Source: Kaistia defluvii
Lineage (GTDB): Bacteria > Pseudomonadota > Alphaproteobacteria > Rhizobiales > Kaistiaceae
Direction of reading: 5' to 3'
DNA length: 64,000 bases
Assembly (NCBI RefSeq): GCF_040548815.1
Contig: NZ_JBEPSM010000001.1
Span: 434,001 to 498,000 of the forward strand
Shown here: positions 45,005 through 53,072 of the stretch, in pieces
Layout of the letters: each line of letters opens with the position of its first letter
Numbering within the stretch: position 1 is the stretch's first letter
Position numbers and translations under genes: made by a program
The notes under the pieces: generated by a model
Databases searched by the model: none
The model's input: only the letters and a program-made list of their open reading frames with translations
Told to the model about the DNA's origin: nothing

Positions 45005-45976
45005 ATGGGGAAGGTGGAAATTCGAGAGCTCGGCCTGGTGCTCTATCCCGAGGCGCAGATGGCCGGCGTGCTCGGCCTGACCGACCTGTTCGCCGTCGCC
45101 AACCGCACGGCATTGCGACAGGGAAAGGCCGCCAGCGCGCCGCTGCGGGTCTCCCATTGGCGCCTGTCCGAGCCGGGTGGGGCGATCGTCCGCGTGTTCG
45201 ACAGCGCGCCGGAGGGCGCCAGCACGCCCGCCGCCCTGATCCTGCCGCCGAGCCTCGGCGATCCGATCGGGCCGGAATCCGCCGCGCCCTATGCGGCATG
45301 GCTGCGCGAATTCCATGCGGGCGGCGGTACGCTCGTCTCCGTCTGTGCCGGCGCCTTCCTGCTCGGCGAAACCGGCCTGCTCGCAGGCCGGACCGCCACG
45401 ACGCATTGGGGGCTCGGCGAGGCCTTCGCCAGGCGGTTTCCCGACGTGCGGCTGGATCTCGACCGGCTGATCGTCGATGAGGGCGACATCGTCACCGCCG
45501 GCGGGCTGATGGCCTGGACGGATCTCGGTCTCAAGCTGGTCGACCGCTATCTGGGCTCGGAGGTAATGCTGGAGACGGCGCGCGTGCTGCTGGTCGATCC
45601 ACCGGGGCGCGAGCAGCGCTATTACAGCACCTTCGTTCCGCGGCTGGGTCATGGCGACCGGGCGGTTCTGCGGGCGCAGCACTGGCTGCATGGGCTGGCC
45701 GACGGCGAGGCCTCGCTGGAGCGGCTCGCGTCGCAGGCGGGACTGGAGCAGCGAACCTTCCTGCGCCGGTTCCGCAAGGCGACAGGGCTGACGACGACGG
45801 AATACCAGCAGCAGCTCAAGGTGAACCGCGCGCGTGAACTGCTTCAGTTCAGCGCGCTGTCGGCGGACGAGGTCGCCTGGGAGGTCGGCTATGGCGATCC
45901 CGGTGCGTTCCGGAAGGTGTTCGTGCGGATCGTCGGGCTGTCGCCGGCGGAATACCGCCGGCGCTTTCACGCCTGA
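45005..45976 (+). CDS. GlxA-type AraC-family regulator with DJ-1/PfpI domain
   Basis: A 323-residue regulator. The N-terminal half (about 5-185) is a DJ-1/PfpI glutamine-amidotransferase-like domain with the nucleophile-elbow region [26 protein letters not shown]. The C-terminal half (about 220-320) is an AraC double helix-turn-helix ([65 protein letters not shown]). Likely controls the divergent isochorismatase-like gene. Confidence 0.92.
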   Translation: MGKVEIRELGLVLYPEAQMAGVLGLTDLFAVANRTALRQGKAASAPLRVSHWRLSEPGGAIVRVFDSAPEGASTPAALILPPSLGDPIGPESAAPYAAWLREFHAGGGTLVSVCAGAFLLGETGLLAGRTATTHWGLGEAFARRFPDVRLDLDRLIVDEGDIVTAGGLMAWTDLGLKLVDRYLGSEVMLETARVLLVDPPGREQRYYSTFVPRLGHGDRAVLRAQHWLHGLADGEASLERLASQAGLEQRTFLRRFRKATGLTTTEYQQQLKVNRARELLQFSALSADEVAWEVGYGDPGAFRKVFVRIVGLSPAEYRRRFHA

Positions 45977-45989
45977 AACGCGCCCCGTC

Positions 45990-47426
45990 CTAGAGCAGGG
46001 CGGTGATTTCCTGGCCGGCGCGGAGATAGATCATCGGGTCGATGGCTTCGCCGTCGATGCGGATCTCGTAGTGCAGGTGCGGGCCGGTCGAGCGGCCGGT
46101 GGAACCGACCTGGCCGATCTTCTGCCCGGCCACGACGCGCTCGCCGACCTTGACGCTGATCTTGCTCAGGTGGCCGTAGCGGGTCACGACGCCGTTGCCG
46201 TGGTCGACATCGACGCAATTGCCGTAGCCGCCATTATAGCCCGCGGCAACGATCCGGCCGCCATTGACGGCGCGGGCCGGGTAGCCGGTCGGCGCGCGGA
46301 AATCGATTCCCGTATGCATCGCCGGACGGCCGAGGAACGGGTCGGAGCGGGTGCCGAAGCGGCTGCTGATGTCGGCGTTTTCGATCGGCCGCTTCAGCGG
46401 CAGGTCGAGCGCGATCTGCCGGAGCTTGGCGAGGCGGTCGAACTGGCTGGTCAGCGTCGCCACATCCGCCTTGAAATTGGCGGGGCTGGAAATGGCGCCC
46501 CTGGGCGCGGGTACGAACGGACCGCCGACGCCGGACGGGGCGGGCGGCACGCGGCGGCCGAGCTTGCGCAGCGCCGCGTCGATCTTCTGTGTCCGCTTGG
46601 TGACGCCGGCCATCAGTCCGCCGACCAGCGCATCCTGATCGGCCGCCATCGAGGCGATCTTGTCCTCGAGCGGATCGAGGCGCGGGGCGACAATGGCCGG
46701 CATGGGCTGCGGCGAGCGCAGGCCCATGTCGGCGAACTGCACGGAAGGCTTGGCGACGGCCGGCGAAATCGAACCCGTCACTTCGGGGTCGAGCGCGGCC
46801 TTGCGGCCCTTGGCCGGCTTTGGCTTGGCGGGGGTCGAGGGCTGGATCGGCACATCCAGTCCGGCGCGGCGGGCTGCCTCGGCAACCTTTGCCAGTGCCT
46901 TCTGGCGGGCCTCAAGTTCCTTCTGGCGGTCGAGCAGGCTGCGCACCTTCTCGTCGACGCCGGCGCTTTCCTTCGAGCGCGTCTTGTTCAGCGTCTCGAT
47001 CTCCGCATTCAGCTTGCCCACCTTGTCGCGCAGCGTTGCGACCTGGGTCTCATAGGCCGTGATCTGGCCCTCGTGGATGGCGCTGGCTTCGAGTTCGCGC
47101 GCCTCGCGGACGTTTTGCGAGGCGATGATGGCCTTCTGCTGCTCTTCGGCGGCCTTGAGCAGGCCGTCCCGAAAGACGAGATAGGCCGTTGCGCCGAAAT
47201 ACAGCGTCGTGAGCAGCAGCAGGCAGACGCCGCCAAGCGCGATCGTGCGCCGGCGAACGTGGATGGCCCGTACGCGCTCGCCATCGGCGATCACGATCTG
47301 TGTCTTGCCCCGTCTGCCACCCGCCCGTGCCTGCGGCGCTTCGGGCTCCGGTAGCGGGGGGGCGGGAAGGTGAGAGACGAGGCTCTGGCGGGGGATTGGA
47401 TGATAATCTTGATACTGACTCGGCAT
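45990..47426 (-). CDS. M23-family peptidoglycan endopeptidase, membrane anchored
   Basis: A 478-residue protein: a cytoplasmic, Pro-rich basic N-terminus, one membrane helix (about 61-85, TIALGGVCLLLLTTLYFGATA), a long coiled coil (about 90-190), a Pro-rich linker, and a C-terminal M23 domain with zinc ligands in MHTGIDFRAPTG and HLHYEI and the GYNGGYGNCVDVDHGNG core. It cuts or modifies cell-wall cross-links, or acts as an EnvC/NlpD-like activator if inactive, but the zinc ligands look intact. ATG 47426 follows TTGGAAC. Confidence 0.88.
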   Translation of the reverse strand: MPSQYQDYHPIPRQSLVSHLPAPPLPEPEAPQARAGGRRGKTQIVIADGERVRAIHVRRRTIALGGVCLLLLTTLYFGATAYLVFRDGLLKAAEEQQKAIIASQNVREARELEASAIHEGQITAYETQVATLRDKVGKLNAEIETLNKTRSKESAGVDEKVRSLLDRQKELEARQKALAKVAEAARRAGLDVPIQPSTPAKPKPAKGRKAALDPEVTGSISPAVAKPSVQFADMGLRSPQPMPAIVAPRLDPLEDKIASMAADQDALVGGLMAGVTKRTQKIDAALRKLGRRVPPAPSGVGGPFVPAPRGAISSPANFKADVATLTSQFDRLAKLRQIALDLPLKRPIENADISSRFGTRSDPFLGRPAMHTGIDFRAPTGYPARAVNGGRIVAAGYNGGYGNCVDVDHGNGVVTRYGHLSKISVKVGERVVAGQKIGQVGSTGRSTGPHLHYEIRIDGEAIDPMIYLRAGQEITALL

Positions 47427-47533
47427 CTGCGTTCCAACCGTAACGTCGGTACTCGGACCTTTGGCCGAGGAGAACGACCGATCGCAACGATTAGAGGCGG
47501 TTAAGGTTAAAGCTTGGTTGATGCCGCGCCGTC

Positions 47534-48373
47534 TCAGCGGTCCCGGGAGGGGGCGAGGGGGCGGTAGAACCCCGGCGTCATGCCCGCCTCGGAGCGCGCC
47601 GCCTCGTTGAAGGGCGGCTTCAACGGACCGCGGAAATGCTTGATTACCAGCTGCCGGAAGGTCGGTTCCGGCGCCAGATTCTGCCGGTCGCACATGAAGC
47701 GGAACCACTTGGCGCCGAAGGCGACATGGCGCTTTTCGTCGCGGTAGATGATGGAAAGAATGGCCGCGCTTTCGGCGTCGCCGACTTCGATCATCTTGTC
47801 GATCAAGGGCGGCGTGACGTCGAGCCCGCGCGCTTCCAGCACGAGCGGCAGGATGGCGAGCCGGGCGGTCAGGTCGTGCCCGGTTTCCTGGGTCGCCTGC
47901 CAGAGCCCGTCATGCGCCGGCAGGTCGCCATAGGCGGCGCCAAGCGAGCGCAGCCGGTCGGCCAGCAGCGAATAGTGCTTGGCCTCCTCCAGCCCCACCT
48001 GCACCCAGTTGTCGAAGAACGAGCGGGGCAGGGGGACGCGCACGAAGCGGCCGACCAGATCCCAGGTAAGGTCGACGGCGTTCAACTCGATATGGGCGAG
48101 CGAATGGATCATCGAGATCCGGCCATGCTGGGAATGGACCGAGCGCTTCGGCAGTTCGCGCGGCGGCACCAGCACGAGATTCGCCGGGCGGCCGGGCCTG
48201 TCCGGCATGGCGCCGTCGAGCGGCCCCGCCGAGAGTGAGAGGCGACGGCCGAACCAGGCCTTGGCGGTGGCGAAGGCTAGCTCGACCTTCTCGTCGAGAT
48301 CGGCGGTGGCGACAATGCGGGCGGAAGCCGCGGCGAGGCTGCGCAGGTCGGTCGGTTCCATGAGGGGCTTCAT
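47534..48373 (-). CDS. Ferritin-like DUF455 protein
   Basis: A 279-residue helical protein with a ferritin-like di-iron fold: Glu/His sets in MIHSLAHIELNAVDLTWD, GLEEAKHYSLLADR and YRDEKRHVAFGAKWF. The family is related to MiaE and is not functionally settled. Its ATG (48373) overlaps the bcp stop by four bases (ATGA), so it is translationally coupled to a peroxide reductase, suggesting an oxidative-stress or iron-linked role. Confidence 0.85.
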   Translation of the reverse strand: MKPLMEPTDLRSLAAASARIVATADLDEKVELAFATAKAWFGRRLSLSAGPLDGAMPDRPGRPANLVLVPPRELPKRSVHSQHGRISMIHSLAHIELNAVDLTWDLVGRFVRVPLPRSFFDNWVQVGLEEAKHYSLLADRLRSLGAAYGDLPAHDGLWQATQETGHDLTARLAILPLVLEARGLDVTPPLIDKMIEVGDAESAAILSIIYRDEKRHVAFGAKWFRFMCDRQNLAPEPTFRQLVIKHFRGPLKPPFNEAARSEAGMTPGFYRPLAPSRDR

Positions 48374-48837
48374 GCGCTCCGGGCGGCGGCGAGGACCTCG
48401 TCGACATGCCCCTTCACCTTCACCTTTTCCCAGGTGCGGGCGATTCTGCCGTCGCGGTCGATCAGATAGGTGGTGCGGACCACCCCCATATATTTGTGCC
48501 CGAACATCGATTTCTCCTCCCAGACGCCATAGCTTTCCAGCATGGCTTTGTTTTCGTCGGAGGCGAGCGTGATCGAGAGTTTGTGCTTCTTGCGGAAGCG
48601 CTCGTGAGATTGGACGCTGTCGGGCGACACGCCGATCACCAAGGTATCGGCCGCCTCGAAGTCGGCCTGACGCGCCGAAAAGTCGATCGCTTCCACAGTG
48701 CAGCCGGAAGTGTTGTCCTTCGGGTAGAAATAGAGGACTACCTTGCGTCCCTTCAGCTCCGAGAGCTTGATTCTGCTGCCGCCATCGGTCGGAAGGTCGA
48801 AATCCGGAGCCAGGGAACCTTGGGTCAGTATGGACAT
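48370..48837 (-). CDS. bcp: Thioredoxin-dependent peroxiredoxin Bcp
   Basis: A 155-residue peroxiredoxin of the BCP/PrxQ type. The peroxidatic Cys lies in KDNTSGCTVEAIDF; the position of the usual resolving Cys five residues later is Ile, so this enzyme is of the one-Cys (or distant resolving Cys) type. ATG 48837 follows AAAGGAAGG. It overlaps the DUF455 gene and probably forms an operon with it. Confidence 0.93.
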   Translation of the reverse strand: MSILTQGSLAPDFDLPTDGGSRIKLSELKGRKVVLYFYPKDNTSGCTVEAIDFSARQADFEAADTLVIGVSPDSVQSHERFRKKHKLSITLASDENKAMLESYGVWEEKSMFGHKYMGVVRTTYLIDRDGRIARTWEKVKVKGHVDEVLAAARSA

Positions 48838-49040
48838 GCTGCCTTCCTTTCGTCGCACTTGTCTGGCGTGAGAAGCAGAATTGACGGGGAATTTGCAAGT
48901 GGGGCTTGGATCGGCTCGCGATTCCGGATGAGATCAGAATCCGCACGTCGGTCTCCTGCTTCGGATCGGTCGACGTCACCGATGAGTTTCACGCCGCTCC
49001 CCGAACGGATGCGGCCGGCAAGGGGTGTTGACGCCTGACA

Positions 49041-52000
49041 ATGCGCCTCGACGAGTATCCATCGGCGCGCGCTCACCGGCCTCTCTATGAGCGTCCGCCG
49101 CCGAGACGGCGTGGCTGGTCCAGCTTGCTGCTGCGTCTTCTTGGGGCGTTTCTTCTGCTCGTCGTGATCCTGTTCGGCACGCTGGCGGCCATCGTGGCCA
49201 CAGGGCCGGTCGAACTCGACGCCGTGCGCGACCGTGTGCGCGCCTCGCTCGCCTCCCGACTGGGGCCGGATTATGCGGTGAAGGTCGGTCGCGCCCTGAT
49301 CGATGTCGATCCCGTGCTCGGCCTCGTCGTCCAGCTCGACGATATTTCCGTGCGCGATCGCGCCAATGTCGTCGTCGGCAACGTCCCGGCCGCGCGGCTG
49401 GCGATCGACCCACTGTCGCTCCTGCGCCTCCGCCTCAACATCCGCACGGTCGAGATCTCCGACGCCGACGTCTCCTTCGTGCGTGCCCCCTCGGGCGCGG
49501 TCTATCTCGGCACGGTGGATACCGATCACCAGCCCGGACCGCCGCCGACGGTGACCGCGGCGGCGCCGACCGCGCCAGAGAGCGCCACCGCGCCCGAGAG
49601 CCCCGATGTCGCCGATGGCGGTTTCCCCGACCTGCTGCGGGCGCTGCGCACCGTCAATGGCGCGCTCGATCCGGCGGTGGACTTCGCGATCTCGCGCGGC
49701 TTCGAGCGTCTGTCGGTCGATGCCTCGACGATCCGGGTCTGGGACGCCGTGCAGATGCAGCAGCGCAGCTTCGGGCACACCGACATCGCGCTGACCGTCG
49801 ATGCCGATACCGGCGCCGTGAAGGCCAATCTCGATACGTCGGGCTATGCCGGTCGCTGGGGCGTGCTGGCCGAGCGGACCGTCGATCCCGAGACCCACGA
49901 CCGCAACCTGTCGCTGATCTTCTCGCAGCTGTCGCTGGCCGATCTCAATCCTGCCCTGGGCCGGCCGGACAGCATGCTGCAATCCAACGTGCCGATGTTC
50001 GGCCGCGCCACCGTTCGCCTGAACGACAAGGGAAACGTGCAGGCAGCGACGGTTCGACTGGATCTCGGCGCCGGCACGTTCGTCTCGGGGCTTGGCAAGG
50101 ACACGGTGCTGCTCGACGAGGCGACGGTGCGGCTGCGCTGGGATGTGCCGCGCCGCGCCATCGTCATCGAGCCGTCCTCCTTCTTCTTCGGCGACACCCG
50201 CGCCGTCGTCGCCGGCGAGGTCAAGCCGCTGAGCGACAAGGCGGATGGCCGATACGGCTTCACGCTGGAGAGCCGCAATGCGGTTCTCTTCGCCGCCGAC
50301 GCCAACGCACCGCCGATCGTCGCCGACCGGATTGCCGTCGTCGGCACCGCCGATGTCGAAGCGAAGCGCATCGATTTCACCGACGCCTCGATCACGACCC
50401 AGGGCGGCTCGATCGCCGCGGCCGGTTCGCTGGGACTTGAGGGCGCAACGCCGTCGCTCGCCATGGCAGCCTCGTTCTCGCCGATGGCGCTCTCGACGCT
50501 GAAGCAGATGTGGCCGCCCTTCCTCGCCGGCGGGGCGCGCAAGTGGGCCTATGAGCATGTGACGGGCGGGACGCTGGAAGCGGGCCGCTTCGAGGCATCC
50601 GTGCCGGCCGGCGTGCTGTGGACCGGCGAGCGGGTGGTCCTGCCGGAGGAATATATGCGCCTCGACATGCGCCTCGAGGACGTGTCGTTCACGACGATCG
50701 GAACGGTGCCGACCGTGACCGGCGCGAGCGGCAATGCTGTGCTGGCGGGCTCGACCTTCGGCCTCGACATCGAGAAGGGCAGGGTCGTCACCTCGCTCGG
50801 CAAGACGGTCGAGATCACGGCCGGCGCCTTCGCCGTCTCCAACACCGCACAGCGCTTTCCTGACGCGCAGATCGAGATGCAGCTGGAAGGCGATGTCGGC
50901 GCCATGGCCGAGATCGCCAATAGCGAACCGATGCGCGCCATGGAGCGCCGCTCGATCGACCCGGCGACGCTTTCCGGCAAGGCGCAGGCCACCGTCTCGA
51001 TCAAGCTGCCGCTCCAGCCCGGGCTGACGCCGACCGAAGTCGACTGGCGCGTCGGGCTGACGACCACCGGCTTTGCCAGCAGCGAGCCGATCGAAGGCAA
51101 GCTGGTCAAGAACGGCGCCTTCTCCATGACCGCGACGCAGGCGGAGGTCGAACTCAACGGCAAGGCGACGATCAACGGCGTCCCCGTCTCGATCGACGTC
51201 ACCCAGCCGCTCGGCGACACGGATGGCGACGGGCAGACCGAGGCCGGCCGTCGCAAGGTGACGCTGAGCCTCGATGAGAAGGCCCGCAAGGCGCTCGGCA
51301 TCGGCCTCGACAATGTCATCGGCGGCACGGTGGGCGCCACGGTCTCCGACCTCGGCGATGGCAGCAAGGGTCAGCATTACGAGTTGGACCTGAAGCAGGC
51401 GCGCCTCGTGCTCCAGGCCGTCGGCTGGTCCAAGGGCATCGGGGTTCCGGCCAAGCTGAGCTTCGATCTGCGCCCGACCGGCAATGGCTTCGTCGTAGAA
51501 AACATGGTCGCCGCGGGCGACGGCTTCGGCTTCAAGGGCAAGGCCGTGCTCGACTCCAAATACGGCCTCGTCTCCGCTGATCTCGATCGGCTGGCGCTGC
51601 GCAAGGGCGACCAGATTTCCGTCAATCTGAGCCGCAAGGGCAATGGCTACGCGATCGTGGCGCGGGGGTCTTCCTTCGACGTGCGCGGGCTGATCGCGCA
51701 GTACAAGTCGGCGGCAATGGGGCCGAGCGAGGGCGCGGCCGACATCTCGCTCGACGCCAAGGTCGGCACGCTGATCGGCTTCAACCAGGCGACGCTTTCG
51801 GACGCCACGGTCGTGGTCCAGGCGCGCGGCGGCACCGTGCAGAAGGCGTCGCTGGAAGGCATGCTCGACAAGGGCGGCATTTCGCTCAGCTTTATCGACG
51901 GCGGCGACAAGGCCGAACTGCGGCTGAACTCCGGTGATGCCGGTAGCGTGTTCCGTTTCATCGACATTTACGGCCGCATCGCTGGCGGGCGCCTGACCCT

Positions 52001-52505
52001 GACGGGAACCCGGGCGGGCTCCAGCGGCCCGTTCTCCGGCGTGTTCGACGTCTGGAATTTCCGCATCGTCGACGAGCCGTCGATGAGCCGGCTGGTTTCC
52101 GCCACCAATGGCAGCGGCCCCGAGGCGACGCGCACCGGCCTCGATCCGTCCAACGTGCCGTTCGACCGCATGCGGCTCGATTACACCAAGCGTGGCTCGA
52201 TCGTCGTCATCGACGACGCGACCCTGCGCGGCGCCTCCGTTGGCGCGACCTTCAACGGCACGCTCGACCTGGCTCGCCAGACCGTCTCGCTGGCTGGCAC
52301 CTACCTGCCGGCCTACGCCTTCAACAATTTGTTTGGCAGGCTTCCCATCATCGGCCTGGCGCTGGGCGGCGGCAGCAAGGGCGGCCTGATCGGCGTCACC
52401 TTCAAGGTGGACGGCAAGCTCGGCGCGCCCAGCCTGATGATCAACCCGCTCTCGGTCATCACTCCCGGCATCTTCCGCAAGATCTTCGAGTTTCCGGTCA
52501 ACTGA
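49041..52505 (+). CDS. Giant AsmA/YhdP-like envelope protein (DUF3971)
   Basis: An 1154-residue protein with a basic cytoplasmic N-terminus, one membrane helix (about 25-55, LLLRLLGAFLLLVVILFGTLAAIVA) and a very long beta-rich periplasmic body. The C-terminus (LAGTYLPAYAFNNLFGRLPIIGLALGGGSKGGLIGVTFKVDGKLGAPSLMINPLSVITPGI) is the AsmA/YhdP-type closing segment. YhdP-class proteins form a groove bridging inner and outer membranes for phospholipid transport; that role is inferred. Single gene with 395-base downstream AT-rich spacer. Confidence 0.85.
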   Translation: MRLDEYPSARAHRPLYERPPPRRRGWSSLLLRLLGAFLLLVVILFGTLAAIVATGPVELDAVRDRVRASLASRLGPDYAVKVGRALIDVDPVLGLVVQLDDISVRDRANVVVGNVPAARLAIDPLSLLRLRLNIRTVEISDADVSFVRAPSGAVYLGTVDTDHQPGPPPTVTAAAPTAPESATAPESPDVADGGFPDLLRALRTVNGALDPAVDFAISRGFERLSVDASTIRVWDAVQMQQRSFGHTDIALTVDADTGAVKANLDTSGYAGRWGVLAERTVDPETHDRNLSLIFSQLSLADLNPALGRPDSMLQSNVPMFGRATVRLNDKGNVQAATVRLDLGAGTFVSGLGKDTVLLDEATVRLRWDVPRRAIVIEPSSFFFGDTRAVVAGEVKPLSDKADGRYGFTLESRNAVLFAADANAPPIVADRIAVVGTADVEAKRIDFTDASITTQGGSIAAAGSLGLEGATPSLAMAASFSPMALSTLKQMWPPFLAGGARKWAYEHVTGGTLEAGRFEASVPAGVLWTGERVVLPEEYMRLDMRLEDVSFTTIGTVPTVTGASGNAVLAGSTFGLDIEKGRVVTSLGKTVEITAGAFAVSNTAQRFPDAQIEMQLEGDVGAMAEIANSEPMRAMERRSIDPATLSGKAQATVSIKLPLQPGLTPTEVDWRVGLTTTGFASSEPIEGKLVKNGAFSMTATQAEVELNGKATINGVPVSIDVTQPLGDTDGDGQTEAGRRKVTLSLDEKARKALGIGLDNVIGGTVGATVSDLGDGSKGQHYELDLKQARLVLQAVGWSKGIGVPAKLSFDLRPTGNGFVVENMVAAGDGFGFKGKAVLDSKYGLVSADLDRLALRKGDQISVNLSRKGNGYAIVARGSSFDVRGLIAQYKSAAMGPSEGAADISLDAKVGTLIGFNQATLSDATVVVQARGGTVQKASLEGMLDKGGISLSFIDGGDKAELRLNSGDAGSVFRFIDIYGRIAGGRLTLTGTRAGSSGPFSGVFDVWNFRIVDEPSMSRLVSATNGSGPEATRTGLDPSNVPFDRMRLDYTKRGSIVVIDDATLRGASVGATFNGTLDLARQTVSLAGTYLPAYAFNNLFGRLPIIGLALGGGSKGGLIGVTFKVDGKLGAPSLMINPLSVITPGIFRKIFEFPVN

Positions 52506-53072
52506 GCGATCGTTGCTCAGGCAAGGCATCGCCCGTCGATGGCGGTTCCGGCTCCTAGTGGCTCTGCGGCAACACTCCCTGCCGGCCGCTTTCAAGAAGC
52601 CAAGGGCGCCTTTCGATGGCTGACTTGCGATCGCAACTGCGCCGCGCAAGAACTCGCGAACACCTTTCCCGTATTGCGAGCAGGCGTCGATTTTAAGTCC
52701 GGCTGAATATCTTGCCGTACCCAGGCACGATGTCTGTCCCAGCGTAAGGTAAAATGCGCTCCTTTTCTTTTAAATATGAAGTTCTTCTTTCCCTATTCAT
52801 CTGAGTAAATCGATTGATTAGCTGAATATAGGCATCAGAAAAAACTTAGTCAGGATCGCGGTTGAGTCAAATGATGGATCATACTGGCCCGATAAGCCAA
52901 ATTGAACGATTCCGCCGAATTTGAATTACTTACGAATCAGTATTGTTCTCGTTTGCATGGGTTGGTAGCCTTGCCTTGTCATTTCGTGGGGGCACGAAGA
53001 CTGGGTGCCACGGCTGGAGCGTTTGCTCCCTGTGGCGGTTTCAGTTTCGGACCAAGGGCATCTGGGGGCTAC
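52506..53072. other. AT-rich region upstream of the autotransporter gene
   Basis: No gene is supported. Bases about 52690-52900 are markedly more AT-rich than the surroundings (runs such as CTTTTCTTTTAAATATGAAG), as expected of a promoter or regulator-silenced region of a surface-protein gene. An in-frame extension of the autotransporter to TTG 52902 is open but lacks signal-peptide character. Confidence 0.45.

Noticed and set aside
48825..52649. A 1274-codon minus-strand open frame opposite the AsmA/YhdP-like gene.
   Set aside because: Composition is shadow-like and the sense strand has a membrane anchor and a conserved C-terminus. No ribosome site at its start.
52902..53072. Autotransporter start at TTG 52902.
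   Set aside because: The added 57 residues are not signal-peptide-like; ATG 53073 has a ribosome site and is followed directly by a normal signal sequence.
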